Assembly: GCF_028714215.1 (NCBI RefSeq)
Contig: NZ_JAQTMS010000020.1
Span: forward strand, 1 to 64,000
From: Rhodoferax sp.
Lineage (GTDB): Bacteria; Pseudomonadota; Gammaproteobacteria; Burkholderiales; Burkholderiaceae_C
DNA length: 64,000 nucleotides
Direction: 5' to 3'
Shown piece by piece: positions 30,458-40,534 of this stretch. The notes beneath the pieces were generated by a model that was not told the origin of the DNA, made no database searches, and saw only the letters and a list, made by a program, of their open reading frames with translations. Each line of letters begins with the position of its first letter. Positions within the stretch are counted from its first letter, which is position 1. Position numbers and translations under genes: made by a program.

Positions 30458-31888
30458 ATGCCCCGTCGTGCCACCAAAATTGTCGCCACCCTTGGCCCGG
30501 CCTGCAGCGACCCCGCGTTGCTGGAACAAATGATTCGCGCCGGCGTCAACGTGGTGCGTCTGAACTTCAGCCACGGCAAGGCGCAAGACCATATCGAGCG
30601 GGCTCGTCTGGTGCGTGAGGTGGCCCAGCGCGTGGGTCGCGAAGTGGCCATCATGGCGGATCTGCAAGGCCCCAAGATCCGGGTCGGCAAATTTGCCGAG
30701 GGCAAGATTTTTCTGACGCCGGGTCAGAAGTTCGTGCTGGATGCGGCGCGCACCGAGCTGGGCAACATCGATGCCGTGGGGCTGGACTACAAGGCCTTGC
30801 CGCGGGAAGTCAAGGCCGGCGATGTGCTGCTGCTCAACGATGGCCTGATCGTGATCACGGTCGACGCGGTGCTGGGCGATGCGGTTCACACCACGGTCAA
30901 GCTGGGCGGCGAATTGTCCAACAACAAGGGCATCAACAAACAGGGCGGCGGGCTGACGGCGCCGGCGCTCACCGCCAAGGACATGGACGACATCCGCACC
31001 GCCATGAGTTTCCAGGCCGATTACGTGGCAGTGAGTTTTCCGAAGAACGCCACCGACATGGAAATGGCGCGCCAACTGTGCAACGTGGCGGCCGAAGACG
31101 GACCCAAACCGGGCTTGATCGCCAAGATCGAGCGCGCCGAGGCGATTCCCAAGCTGGAAGAGATTTTGCTGGCCAGCGACGGCATCATGGTGGCGCGTGG
31201 CGACCTGGCGGTGGAGGTCGGCAATGCGGCCGTGCCGGCCCTGCAAAAACGCATGATCAAGCTGGCGCGCGAGCACGACAAGGTGGTGATTACCGCGACC
31301 CAGATGATGGAGTCCATGATCACCAACCCGGTGCCGACCCGGGCCGAGGTCAGCGACGTGGCCAACGCGGTGCTGGACGGCACCGACGCGGTGATGCTGT
31401 CGGCCGAGACAGCGGCCGGGAAATACCCCTTGGAAACAGTGGTCGAGATGGCCAAGATCTGCCACGCCGCCGAAGGTGGCGAGGATTTCAAACTGGAAGC
31501 CGATTTCACCGGCAAGACGTTCCAGCGCATCGACCAGTCGATCGCCATGGGAGCCTTGTTTACCGCCCACCACCTGGGTGCCAAGGCGATCGTGGCCATG
31601 ACCGACAGCGGCTCCACCGCGCTGTGGATGAGCCGGCATCTGATTCAGGTGCCGATCTACGCCATCACCTCCAAGGTGGCGACGCAACGCCGGATGGCGC
31701 TGTACCGCAACGTGCGTCCGCTCTTCATAGACACCAGCACCGATCGCGACACGGCCCTGGCGGAGGCCGAGAACCATCTGAAAAGCCGTGGCATTGTGCA
31801 AAAAGGCGATGTCTATGCCATCACCTGCGGCGAACCCATGGGGGCACCGGGCGGTACCAATATGCTCAAGATTTGCCGGGTTTCCTGA
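30458..31888 (+). CDS. pyk: Pyruvate kinase
   Basis: RRATKIVATLGPAC, VRLNFSHG, ADLQGPKIRVG, IMVARGDLAVE, TATQMMESMI. Confidence 0.98.
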   Translation: MPRRATKIVATLGPACSDPALLEQMIRAGVNVVRLNFSHGKAQDHIERARLVREVAQRVGREVAIMADLQGPKIRVGKFAEGKIFLTPGQKFVLDAARTELGNIDAVGLDYKALPREVKAGDVLLLNDGLIVITVDAVLGDAVHTTVKLGGELSNNKGINKQGGGLTAPALTAKDMDDIRTAMSFQADYVAVSFPKNATDMEMARQLCNVAAEDGPKPGLIAKIERAEAIPKLEEILLASDGIMVARGDLAVEVGNAAVPALQKRMIKLAREHDKVVITATQMMESMITNPVPTRAEVSDVANAVLDGTDAVMLSAETAAGKYPLETVVEMAKICHAAEGGEDFKLEADFTGKTFQRIDQSIAMGALFTAHHLGAKAIVAMTDSGSTALWMSRHLIQVPIYAITSKVATQRRMALYRNVRPLFIDTSTDRDTALAEAENHLKSRGIVQKGDVYAITCGEPMGAPGGTNMLKICRVS

Positions 31889-31892
31889 AGTC

Positions 31893-32009
31893 TTGCGGGA
31901 CAGACCGCAGTTACACGAAGTGAACAAGCTCTGTCCCCAACTGATACCTGGATGTCGGAAGTCCATCTTGCGGGACAGACCGCAGCCGCGGTCTCCCCAA
32001 CCGATCAAA
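31893..32009 (+). repeat. Two units of the GGGACAGA/TCTGTCC hairpin repeat family
   Basis: TTGCGGGACAGACCGCAGTTACACGAAGTGAACAAGCTCTGTCCCCAAC (31893-31941) and TTGCGGGACAGACCGCAGCCGCGGTCTCCCCAACCGATCAAA (31968-32009). Confidence 0.8.
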
Positions 32010-33225
32010 CCGGATAACTGGCCGCCAGCACCGGCTGATTCTTTCCCTTGACGCGCAGGCTGATCTGCTCGCTGGCGGTCTCTGTCCAGCGGTCGACCGG
32101 ACCCACCAGCAACTGACCGCCCCGAGCCTGGTCGCAGAGCCGTTTGGCGGTATTCACGGTGTCTCCGATGACGTCGTGGACTTGTGCTGATTCGGTGCCG
32201 AAAAAACCTTCCACCACCGGCCCCAGCCACAGCCCGGCGCCGGCCGACAATTGCAGTGGTTGTACCGCTGCCATGGCGGCGCGCAAGGCGTTCTGCATGA
32301 TCGGCAGGGCTTGCTGGTCGGCGCGCAGCACCAGCAGCACTTCGTCACCGCTCAGCTTGGACTTGATCACCTCGGTGCCGCAGGATTCCAATACGGCGGC
32401 ATAAAAACGGTTCAGCATGGCGATCACTTCTTCCGGCTGGTGCACCTCGCTCCAGGCGGTGAAGCCGCGCACATCGATGAAACCGACGGCACGTTCCACC
32501 CGGCTGGTGGCATGGGTGCCGCTGTCGCGCAGGACTTCCTCCACGACCTGACTGCCAAAGCCCCAGCGCGACAAGGTCTTGAGTTGATGGAGTAGATCGG
32601 CGATGACTGTTTTCTGGCGTCGGTTGACCAGTGCCAGTGAGGCCCATCCGCCGATTTGGGTGATCGCCAGGGCCAGCAAAAAGGCGTGAGGCGCTGAACT
32701 GAAGAAGCTGGAAATTCCCTCGAACCAGGGTTTCCCCTTGAGGTCCAGTGCGATATAGAAAAAAAGTGGACCCAGTCCCTGTGCCGCGCGGGACAGGAAG
32801 ATGCCAGTCACGGCATGGTGGGGCTTGTGGTTACGTGTCTCCAGTGCCGCCCCCCAGGCGTAAATCAGCATCAGGATGATGAAAGTGAGGTGTTTGGGCT
32901 TGGTAAAAAACGAGCCGCCTTCGATCAGTGATTCGGCCAGAGCATAAAAAATCAGGCCCACCAGCCGGCTCCACCAGGGCAGCGCCAGTTCCTTGTAGCG
33001 GCGCCGTGCCAGCCAGGCGCTTTGCCCCAATGCCGTCACGATCAGCACATAGACGTCCGGTTTGCTGAACATGGCACCCCATTCCCAAACCGCCTCCAGC
33101 AGCAACAGCAGCAGCGCCAGTTGACCGACGCCTTCAAACAGTTCGGTCACGAACATGCCCAGGAAGGAGCCTTGCGAGGTGGTTTTTACCTGCTGATCAA
33201 GGGAGTCGGTCTTTTCCGTGTCCAT
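32005..33225 (-). CDS. Membrane-associated class III adenylate/guanylate cyclase
   Basis: N-terminal TM segments, C-terminal cyclase domain (AVGFIDVRGFTAWSEVHQPEEVIAMLNRFYAAV..KLSGDEVLLVL). Confidence 0.88.
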   Translation of the reverse strand: MDTEKTDSLDQQVKTTSQGSFLGMFVTELFEGVGQLALLLLLLEAVWEWGAMFSKPDVYVLIVTALGQSAWLARRRYKELALPWWSRLVGLIFYALAESLIEGGSFFTKPKHLTFIILMLIYAWGAALETRNHKPHHAVTGIFLSRAAQGLGPLFFYIALDLKGKPWFEGISSFFSSAPHAFLLALAITQIGGWASLALVNRRQKTVIADLLHQLKTLSRWGFGSQVVEEVLRDSGTHATSRVERAVGFIDVRGFTAWSEVHQPEEVIAMLNRFYAAVLESCGTEVIKSKLSGDEVLLVLRADQQALPIMQNALRAAMAAVQPLQLSAGAGLWLGPVVEGFFGTESAQVHDVIGDTVNTAKRLCDQARGGQLLVGPVDRWTETASEQISLRVKGKNQPVLAASYPV

Positions 33226-33437
33226 GGTTGGCGCTGCGTCGAAACGTGTCTAACGACTCTTCTTGGCGCGATGCGGGTCGGCTGGCGCCGACGCGTCAGG
33301 GCTGGTAAACAGGGCGAATCTTGCGGGCATGATGGAACCGGTTCGGGACGATCCCCGGATTGTGCTCCCAGCGCTGGGCCTTGTCGTTAAAATTCAAGCC
33401 AGTTGCAGACCGTTTACCACTTACAAAGGATTTCATC

Positions 33438-34502
33438 ATGGCTCTCGTTTCCATGCGCGAACTGCTCGATCACGCAGCCCTCAACGGCTACGGTATCCCG
33501 GCTTTCAACGTCAATAACCTGGAACAGGTGCAGGCCGTCATGGCGGCGGCCGACGAGGTTGGCGCGCCGGTCATTCTGCAGGCCAGCGCGGGAGCCCGCA
33601 AATATGCTGGCGAGGCTTTCATCAAACACCTGATCCTGGCGGCCATCGAGGCCTACCCCCACATTCCGCTGGTCATGCACCAGGACCATGGCCAAAGCCC
33701 GGATGTCTGCCAGGGCGCCATCAACCTGGGTTTCAGCTCGGTCATGATGGATGGCTCCTTGATGTCTGACGGCAAGACCATCTCCAGTTTTGAATACAAC
33801 ACGGAAGTCACGCGCAAAGTGGTGGCTATGGCCCACGCCGTGGGCGTCACGGTAGAGGGCGAACTGGGCTGTCTGGGTTCGCTCGAAACCATGAAGGGCG
33901 ACAAGGAGGACGGCCACGGCACCGAAGCCACGATGACGCGCGACCAGCTGCTGACCGACCCCGAGCAGGCGGCCGATTTCGTCAAGCGGACCCAGCTCGA
34001 CGCCTTGGCCATTGCCATCGGTACCAGCCACGGTGCTTACAAGTTCACGCGCAAGCCCACTGGCGACATTCTGGCCATCGAGCGCGTCAAGGAAATCAAC
34101 CGCCGCATTCCCAATACCCATCTGGTGATGCACGGCTCCAGCAGCGTGCCGCAGGAGTTGCTGGCCATCATTCGGGAGTTCGGTGGCAACATGAAGGAAA
34201 CTTACGGCGTGCCGGTGGAGGAAATTCAGAAAGCCATCAAGTTTGGCGTGCGCAAGATCAACATCGACACCGATATCCGCCTGGCCATGACCGGCGCGGT
34301 GCGCAAATACATGGTGCAAAACCCGGAAAAATTTGACGCTCGCGACTGGCTCAAGCCGGCCCGTGAAGCGGCCAAGCAGATTTGCAAGCAGCGCTATCTC
34401 GAGTTCGGCTGCGAGGGCCAGGCCGGCAAGATCAAGGGTAACAGCCTGTCGGTGGTGGCCGGACAATACGCGCGCGGCGAGTTGGCGCAAGTGGTGCAGT
34501 GA
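33438..34502 (+). CDS. fba: Fructose-bisphosphate aldolase class II
   Basis: [66 protein letters not shown]. Confidence 0.97.
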   Translation: MALVSMRELLDHAALNGYGIPAFNVNNLEQVQAVMAAADEVGAPVILQASAGARKYAGEAFIKHLILAAIEAYPHIPLVMHQDHGQSPDVCQGAINLGFSSVMMDGSLMSDGKTISSFEYNTEVTRKVVAMAHAVGVTVEGELGCLGSLETMKGDKEDGHGTEATMTRDQLLTDPEQAADFVKRTQLDALAIAIGTSHGAYKFTRKPTGDILAIERVKEINRRIPNTHLVMHGSSSVPQELLAIIREFGGNMKETYGVPVEEIQKAIKFGVRKINIDTDIRLAMTGAVRKYMVQNPEKFDARDWLKPAREAAKQICKQRYLEFGCEGQAGKIKGNSLSVVAGQYARGELAQVVQ

Positions 34503-34566
34503 AGCCGATAATGGCACTGCCACCGATCCCTTGTTGCCTACTTTTCCACCGTCTGATTGCACTGCC

Positions 34567-35475
34567 ATGACTGCTGCCCTGCACACTTCCATGCTCACCT
34601 CGCTGCCGCTGCTGGCGCGCGGCAAGGTGCGCGACAACTACGCCGTTGGTGACGATCGCATCCTGATGGTTGCCAGCGACCGCTTGAGCGCCTTTGACGT
34701 GATCATGGGCGAGCCGATCCCCGGCAAAGGCGCGCTGCTGACGCAGATGGCGCTGTTCTGGTTCGACCAGCTGGGACCCAAGGGCTTGAACATCTGCCCC
34801 ATTCACCTCACCGGCGAAGCGCCCGAGAGCGTGGTGACGCCGGCCGAGGTGCCGCAAGTGGTGGGCCGCTCGATGCTGGTCAAGCGCCTGAAACCGCTGC
34901 CGGTGGAAGCCGTGGTGCGCGGTTATCTGGCCGGCAGCGGCTGGAAGGAATACCAGGCCAATCAGACCGTGTGCGGCGTCAAGTTGCCGGCCGGTTTGAA
35001 GAATGCGTCGAAACTGCCGGAGCCGATCTACACGCCGGCCGGCAAGGCGGCAGCCGGCGACCATGACGAGAACATCACGTTCGAGCAGACCGCCCTGCGC
35101 ATCGGCCTCGACCTGGCCACGCGCATGCGCGACATCAGCATTGCGCTGTACAAAGCCGCCAGTGCGATCGCCGCAAAGAAGGGCATCATCATTGCCGACA
35201 CCAAGTTCGAGTTCGGTCTGGACGCCGACGGCACACTGACCCTGATGGACGAGGTGCTGACGCCCGACTCCTCACGTTTCTGGCCGGCCGAGAGCTACCA
35301 GGAAGGCATCAATCCGCCCAGTTACGACAAGCAGTTTGTGCGGGATTGGCTGGAGCAGGTTCAGGTCGATGGCAAGCCCTGGAGCAAGACCCCGCCGGCA
35401 CCCCGCGTGCCCAATGAAGTGATTGCCAGGACAGCGGCCAAGTACCAGGAAGCGATGACGCGCTTGCTGGCTTAA
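34567..35475 (+). CDS. purC: Phosphoribosylaminoimidazole-succinocarboxamide synthase
   Basis: [61 protein letters not shown]. Confidence 0.97.
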   Translation: MTAALHTSMLTSLPLLARGKVRDNYAVGDDRILMVASDRLSAFDVIMGEPIPGKGALLTQMALFWFDQLGPKGLNICPIHLTGEAPESVVTPAEVPQVVGRSMLVKRLKPLPVEAVVRGYLAGSGWKEYQANQTVCGVKLPAGLKNASKLPEPIYTPAGKAAAGDHDENITFEQTALRIGLDLATRMRDISIALYKAASAIAAKKGIIIADTKFEFGLDADGTLTLMDEVLTPDSSRFWPAESYQEGINPPSYDKQFVRDWLEQVQVDGKPWSKTPPAPRVPNEVIARTAAKYQEAMTRLLA

Positions 35476-35485
35476 TGCCTGACTG

Positions 35486-35578
35486 TCATTGCGGGCCTCA
35501 GATGTGTCATTGCGGGCCACGACCCGCAATCCAGTGCACGCCTACCATCGAGTTCCGGATCAAGTCCGGAACGACAAG
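35486..35578. repeat. Second copy of the TCATTGCGGGCC..GACCCGCAATCC REP-like repeat
   Basis: TCATTGCGGGCCTCAGATGTGTCATTGCGGGCCACGACCCGCAATCCAGTG...GTTCCGGATCAAGTCCGGAACGACAAG; related to 231-286. Confidence 0.7.
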
Positions 35579-35693
35579 CAGCAAGACCGTTCCGTAGGAT
35601 ATTGCGCCTTGCGGTCTTGCCGCCATCCATGTGCGAAGGCCTTGAAATTTGCGTCTGTATGTGTCACACTTGTACCACATTAGGAGTGTCGCC

Positions 35694-35960
35694 GTGTCCA
35701 CCACCACTTTACGCATAGAAGAGTCCTTGCGAGAACGCATCGTCAGCTTGGCTGGCGCCTTGAACCAGACGCCGCACAGCTTTATGGTCGAGGCGCTGGC
35801 GCAAAAGGCGGACGAAGCCGAGTGGCTGCTTGGTGTGCAGCGCGAGGCACAGCAACGCGACGCGGCTTTGCAGGCCGGTGAGACTGGGGTGGAGTGGCAC
35901 GAGATGAAAACTTACCTGCGTTCACGCGTTGCTGATGCTGCCAGGGCCAGGAAAGCGTGA
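35694..35960 (+). CDS. Ribbon-helix-helix (CopG-like) antitoxin
   Basis: N-terminal RHH-like segment (STTTLRIEESLRERIVSLAGALNQTPHSFMVEALAQKADEAEW); start GTG 35694; 4-bp overlap with the downstream toxin. Confidence 0.8.
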   Translation: MSTTTLRIEESLRERIVSLAGALNQTPHSFMVEALAQKADEAEWLLGVQREAQQRDAALQAGETGVEWHEMKTYLRSRVADAARARKA

Positions 35961-36253
35961 GCCGGATTATTCTGTCGCCTGCACTCAGGGGCGATTTTGA
36001 CCGGATATTTGATTTTCTCTTTGAGCGCGCACCGGAGTCCGCGGCAGCGCGAATCGAGGCCATCGTGGAGGCCCTGGATATTCTTGAAACCAGCCCTTTG
36101 ATCGGGCGACCGGCGGCGTTTGGCCTGCGCGAGCTGATCATCTCCACCGGGGCCAGCGGCTACCTGGCGCTGTACCGCTACGACCCCGCACAAGACACGG
36201 CGTTTGTGCTGGCGCTGCGCAGCCAGCGCGAGCGCAACTACAAAAGCTCTTGA
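35957..36253 (+). CDS. ParE/RelE-superfamily toxin
   Basis: IILSPALRGDFDRIFDFLFERAPESAAARIEAIVEALDILETSPLIGRPAAFGLRELIISTGASGYLALYRYDPAQDTAFVLALRSQRE matches ParE layout. Confidence 0.83.
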   Translation: MSRIILSPALRGDFDRIFDFLFERAPESAAARIEAIVEALDILETSPLIGRPAAFGLRELIISTGASGYLALYRYDPAQDTAFVLALRSQRERNYKSS

Positions 36254-36254
36254 T

Positions 36255-37163
36255 TCAACTCAGCACCACGCTGCTCAAGCGCCGCCGGTAGGTTGCAACG
36301 ACCGGATCGACCGGCGGAATCTGGCCATCGGCGACCTTAACCTTGGGCGGTTCGATGATGTCCAGGATGGCGATGTAAGTCTTGCGCGCCAGCTCGTCGG
36401 ACCAGCTCTTGTCGCGCATCAGGATTTCCAGCAACTCGTCCATGGCGGCGCTCCACTGCTGCGCTGCCATCAAGGTCTGGGCCTTGCCGAAGCGGGCGTC
36501 GAAGTCGCGCTTGTTGGCGGCAATCCTGGCGTCGAAGGCGGCTGTGGCCGCGCTCTGCTCGCTGCCAGTGGCGGCAAAATCGATGGCGTTGATCCAGCGT
36601 TGCAGCGAGTCAAAACGCCGCACCAGCGAGGTCTGGGCGATGACCGGCGCGAAGGCCACCTTGGCGTCATCGGTTTGCCCGCGTTGCAACAACAGCTTGA
36701 CGTAATCGAAGCGGGCGTCCTCGTCGTCCGGTTTTTTCAACACCGCCTGCTGCCGCGCCTCCAGGACCGCCTGCGGATCGTTGGCGTCGGGCGCGTCGCC
36801 GACTTCGACGCTGGTGACCTCGGCTTCCAGCACCTCGCCCTCGGGCAAGTGCTTGTCCAGGAAGGCCTTGATCTCGCCTTCGGGCAGCGCGCCCATGAAG
36901 CCGTCCACCGGTTTGCCCTGGAACAGCAGGACGCAGGTGGGGATGCTGCGAATGCCGAAGGCCTGGCTCAGCTCCTGTTCCTGGTCGGAGTCGATCTTGA
37001 CCAGTTTGAAGCGGCCGCCATAGGCGGTCTCGATTCTTTCCAGCAGCGGACCGATCACCTTGCAGGGACCGCACCAGGGTGCCCAGAAGTCGACCAGCAC
37101 CGGGGTTTGCATCGAGGCGGCAATCACCTCGGCATCAAAATTTTCAACCGTAACATTTATCAT
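36255..37163 (-). CDS. Thioredoxin-TPR protein (CnoX/YbbN-like)
   Basis: Thioredoxin fold with VLVDFWAPWCGPCKVIGPLLERI, C-terminal TPR-like region. Confidence 0.9.
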   Translation of the reverse strand: MINVTVENFDAEVIAASMQTPVLVDFWAPWCGPCKVIGPLLERIETAYGGRFKLVKIDSDQEQELSQAFGIRSIPTCVLLFQGKPVDGFMGALPEGEIKAFLDKHLPEGEVLEAEVTSVEVGDAPDANDPQAVLEARQQAVLKKPDDEDARFDYVKLLLQRGQTDDAKVAFAPVIAQTSLVRRFDSLQRWINAIDFAATGSEQSAATAAFDARIAANKRDFDARFGKAQTLMAAQQWSAAMDELLEILMRDKSWSDELARKTYIAILDIIEPPKVKVADGQIPPVDPVVATYRRRLSSVVLS

Positions 37164-37207
37164 TTGGGTCAGTTCGGGGTAGTTAAGTAAAATTCAACCT
37201 TATTAAC

Positions 37208-37326
37208 TTGCGGGACAGATCGCAGGCAGTTAAGCGTAGCGTACTGGCAAGCTCTGTCCTCAACACTTTAAGCTGCGGGACAGGCCGCCGGTGACGTCTG
37301 GCGCACCGGCAAGCTTTGTCCTCAAC
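37208..37326 (+). repeat. Two units of the GGGACAG/CTGTCC hairpin repeat family upstream of purE
   Basis: TTGCGGGACAGATCGCAGGCAG..GGCAAGCTCTGTCCTCAAC (37208-37264) and TGCGGGACAGGCCGCCGGTGACGTCTGGCGCACCGGCAAGCTTTGTCCTCAAC (37274-37326). Confidence 0.8.
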
Positions 37327-37329
37327 ACC

Positions 37330-37821
37330 ATGAAAATTCAAATCGGCGTCGTCATGGGTTCCAGTTCCGACTGGGACACCATGCAACACGCAATCCACAT
37401 TCTCCAACAGTTTGGCGTTGCGCATGAAGCGCGCGTGGTTTCGGCGCACCGCATGCCTGACGATATGTTTGCTTATGCCGAGGCTGCTGTCGGTCGCGGC
37501 CTCAAAGCCATCATCGCCGGCGCCGGCGGCGCGGCACACCTGCCGGGCATGTTGGCGGCCAAGACCACGCTGCCGGTGCTGGGCGTGCCGGTGCCCAGCC
37601 GGCATCTGTCGGGCGTCGATTCACTGCACAGCATTGTGCAAATGCCCAAGGGCGTGCCAGTGGCCACTTTTGCCATCGGCGCTGCCGGTGCCGCCAATGC
37701 CGCCCTGTTTGCCGTGGCCATGCTGGCCAACAACGACCCCACCCTGCGCGCCAAGCTGGAAGCCTTCCGTGCCGAGCAAACCGAAGTCGCCCGCGGCATG
37801 ACGCTGCCGCCGGTGCTATGA
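37330..37821 (+). CDS. purE: 5-(carboxyamino)imidazole ribonucleotide mutase
   Basis: [47 protein letters not shown]. Confidence 0.98.
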   Translation: MKIQIGVVMGSSSDWDTMQHAIHILQQFGVAHEARVVSAHRMPDDMFAYAEAAVGRGLKAIIAGAGGAAHLPGMLAAKTTLPVLGVPVPSRHLSGVDSLHSIVQMPKGVPVATFAIGAAGAANAALFAVAMLANNDPTLRAKLEAFRAEQTEVARGMTLPPVL

Positions 37822-38990
37822 GCAGTCCAGTGCTTCTACCTGGCGGGGTGACCAGCGGGCAACAGACTACGCTGGGCGTCATGGGGGGCGGCCAACTGGG
37901 CCGCATGTTTGTGCAGGCGGCGCAGGCCATGGGTTACTTCACAGCGGTGCTGGACCCCGATCCGGCCAGCCCGGCCGGGCTGGTCAGCCACTACCACATC
38001 CAGACCGCTTACCTCGACCAGCAGGGCCTGGCGCAACTGATGCAACGCTGCGCCGCGATCACCACCGAGTTTGAAAACGTACCGGCGCCAGCGCTGTTGA
38101 CACTGGGCTCGGCCCGGTCCGTGGCGCCAGCGGCCGACGCGGTGGCCATTGCGCAGGACCGGGCTCGCGAGAAAGCGCATTTTGTCCGTTGCGGCGTGCC
38201 CTGCGCGCCTTATGCTGTGATAGCGACGGCGGCGCAACTGGCGGCCGTGCCCGATGATTTGCTGCCCGGCATCCTGAAAACAGCGCGTCTGGGTTACGAC
38301 GGCAAGGGCCAGCTGCGCGTCACGACCCGCGCCGAGCTCGCCAGCGCCTGGGACTCTCTCAAGGGCGTACCCTGCGTGCTGGAAAAAATGCTGGCGCTCA
38401 AGGCCGAGTGCTCGGTGATTGTGGCGCGTGGCCGCGACGGCTGCATGGTCAACCTGCCGCTGCAACTCAATCTGCACCGCGACGGCATTCTGGCGGTGAC
38501 TTCGGTCTATGAAGGAAATTTGCCTACGGCCCTGGTCGCGCAAGCGGTGGCGGCGGCCAGAGCGATCGCCGAGGAACTGCACTACGTGGGTGTGTTGTGC
38601 GTTGAATTCTTTGTTTTGCAGGACGACAGCTTGATCGTCAACGAGATGGCGCCGCGCCCGCACAACAGCGGGCATTACTCGCTGGATGCCTGCGACCTGT
38701 CGCAGTTCGACTTGCAGGTGCGTACGCTGGCCGGCCTGCCGCTGGTGCAGCCGCGTCAGCACAGTCCGGCCATCATGCTCAACCTGCTGGGCGATTTGTG
38801 GATCGATCAGTCCACTCCGCCCTGGGACCGGCTGTTGGCGCTGCCCGGTGCCCATCTGCACTTGTACGGCAAGCTCAAAGCCAGCAAGGGACGCAAGATG
38901 GGGCATCTGACCCTCACCGGCGCGACACCGGAGCAGGTCCGCGCCAGCGCGCTGGCGGCGGCCAGCATACTGGGTATCGAGGCCTTCTGA
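37818..38990 (+). CDS. purK: 5-(carboxyamino)imidazole ribonucleotide synthase
   Basis: [25 protein letters not shown]-grasp motifs ([23 protein letters not shown]). Confidence 0.98.
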   Translation: MSSPVLLPGGVTSGQQTTLGVMGGGQLGRMFVQAAQAMGYFTAVLDPDPASPAGLVSHYHIQTAYLDQQGLAQLMQRCAAITTEFENVPAPALLTLGSARSVAPAADAVAIAQDRAREKAHFVRCGVPCAPYAVIATAAQLAAVPDDLLPGILKTARLGYDGKGQLRVTTRAELASAWDSLKGVPCVLEKMLALKAECSVIVARGRDGCMVNLPLQLNLHRDGILAVTSVYEGNLPTALVAQAVAAARAIAEELHYVGVLCVEFFVLQDDSLIVNEMAPRPHNSGHYSLDACDLSQFDLQVRTLAGLPLVQPRQHSPAIMLNLLGDLWIDQSTPPWDRLLALPGAHLHLYGKLKASKGRKMGHLTLTGATPEQVRASALAAASILGIEAF

Positions 38991-39004
38991 GTGTCGCAGC
39001 CAGC

Positions 39005-40051
39005 ATGATTCTGGACGGTTCTGCCAGCGCAGCCATAGCCACCGCGGCCCAGGCGATCAGGGCCGGGGAGCTGTTGGGGCTGCCGACCGAGACGGTTTAC
39101 GGCTTGGCCGCCGACGCTGAAAATGACGCCGCGGTGGCGAAAATTTTCAGTGCCAAGGGGCGACCCAGCGAACACCCGCTGATCGTGCACGTGGCCGACG
39201 CCGCCAGCGTGTCGCATTTTGCGGCGAGCGTGCCCGACTTTGCGCGCCAGCTGATGCGGGCCTTCTGGCCCGGGCCGCTGACCCTGATTCTACCGCGCCG
39301 CGCCGGCGTTGCCGCGGCCGCCGCTGGTGGCCAAAACACCATCGGGCTGCGCTGTCCGTCGCACCCAGTGGCACAGGCGCTGCTGAGAGCCTGCCGCGAG
39401 CCGGCTGCCGGCCCGACCGGCGGGCAACACCCGGTTTGGGGTCTGGCCGCTCCCAGTGCCAACCAGTTCGGTCGCGTCAGTCCGACCACCGCACAGCACG
39501 TGCAAAGCGAATTTGGCGCCGATCTGCTGATTCTCGATGGCGGTGCCTGTACTGTGGGCATCGAGTCCACCATCATCGACTGCACGCGCGGTGTGCCGGT
39601 GCTGCTGCGCCCCGGCGCGGTGACGCGCGAGCAGGCGCAGGCGCGCTGCGGCCAACGGGTGTTCTCCGAAGAGGAACTGGCGGTGGCGGCGGCCGCACCG
39701 CGTGTCTCCGGCTCGCTGGCATCGCACTATGCACCGCATGCCAAAGTGCGCCTGATGGACGCCCCGGCTTTGCAGACGGCACTGGATTTGCTGGGTCCGC
39801 AGGTCGCTGCCAGGGCCGCCGGCGCCGCTCCTCTGATCGCGGCTTATGCGCGCACCTTTCTGAAAACCCGTTCCAGCCAGGTGCTGCTCAAACGCATGCC
39901 CGACGATGCCGGCGCCACCGCGCAGCAGTTGTTTGCGGTGCTGCGCGAATTTGACAATCAGGGCGTGCAACTGATCTGGATCGAGACGCCGCCCGATGCC
40001 CCGGCCTGGGACGGCGTGCGGGACAGACTGCAACGCGCCGCGGCGCAATAA
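39005..40051 (+). CDS. L-threonylcarbamoyladenylate synthase (Sua5/YrdC/YciO family, with C-terminal Sua5 domain)
   Basis: GLPTETVYGLAADAENDAAVAKIFSAKGRPSEHPLIVHV, FWPGPLTLILPRR, LASHYAPHA. Confidence 0.94.
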   Translation: MILDGSASAAIATAAQAIRAGELLGLPTETVYGLAADAENDAAVAKIFSAKGRPSEHPLIVHVADAASVSHFAASVPDFARQLMRAFWPGPLTLILPRRAGVAAAAAGGQNTIGLRCPSHPVAQALLRACREPAAGPTGGQHPVWGLAAPSANQFGRVSPTTAQHVQSEFGADLLILDGGACTVGIESTIIDCTRGVPVLLRPGAVTREQAQARCGQRVFSEEELAVAAAAPRVSGSLASHYAPHAKVRLMDAPALQTALDLLGPQVAARAAGAAPLIAAYARTFLKTRSSQVLLKRMPDDAGATAQQLFAVLREFDNQGVQLIWIETPPDAPAWDGVRDRLQRAAAQ

Positions 40052-40057
40052 AGCTGC

Positions 40058-40534
40058 TCAGTCTTTCGTCTGCCCCTGCCTGGCGTCTTTGTGGCAGGCA
40101 GCGCAGTCGCTCAGCGTCTTGAGCTGGCCTTTTTGCCACAGCCGGATGGCACCGCGGTGCCGGTTCACAAAACGGTCGCTGTGCGTGATGCGGGGCAGTT
40201 CCGGCGACCGAGCGGTGCTCTGGCGCTCAGGGCCGGCGTTGCGTTGCAGGTAATCCGAAATTTCCTGTTGTCTGCCGCTCTCCGGGCTGGCATCGGCGCC
40301 AAAATGCCAGTCAAGGCGCGCCATGATCTGGCGCCAGTCGCTGGCCGACAACAGTGCCGGCGGGAACGCCAGGTGACAACTGCCGCATTCGGCACGCCAG
40401 GCCGCGTTTTCTTCATGGGGAGTCCAGACTTGCTCGCGCGCCAAGGCGGCACCGCACCATGAGAGCGCCAGCAGGATCGCCATCCGCGCGGCTGTCCGAC
40501 GGCCGAATCCGCCGGGAAGGCGCTGGCCGGTCAC
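40058..40534 (-). CDS. Diheme cytochrome c (DHC-like)
   Basis: Signal-like N-terminus and two CXXCH motifs (CGSCH, CAACH); resembles the dihaem cytochrome c family. Confidence 0.85.
   Translation of the reverse strand: MTGQRLPGGFGRRTAARMAILLALSWCGAALAREQVWTPHEENAAWRAECGSCHLAFPPALLSASDWRQIMARLDWHFGADASPESGRQQEISDYLQRNAGPERQSTARSPELPRITHSDRFVNRHRGAIRLWQKGQLKTLSDCAACHKDARQGQTKD

Noticed and set aside
32005-33225. Class III cyclase as a CBASS-type immune cyclase
   Set aside because: Motifs fit a conventional membrane adenylate/guanylate cyclase, and there is no adjacent effector gene.
38798-39004. N-terminal extension of the Sua5-family ORF into purK
   Set aside because: The conserved Sua5/YrdC region begins after ATG 39005; the extension is out-of-frame purK sequence.
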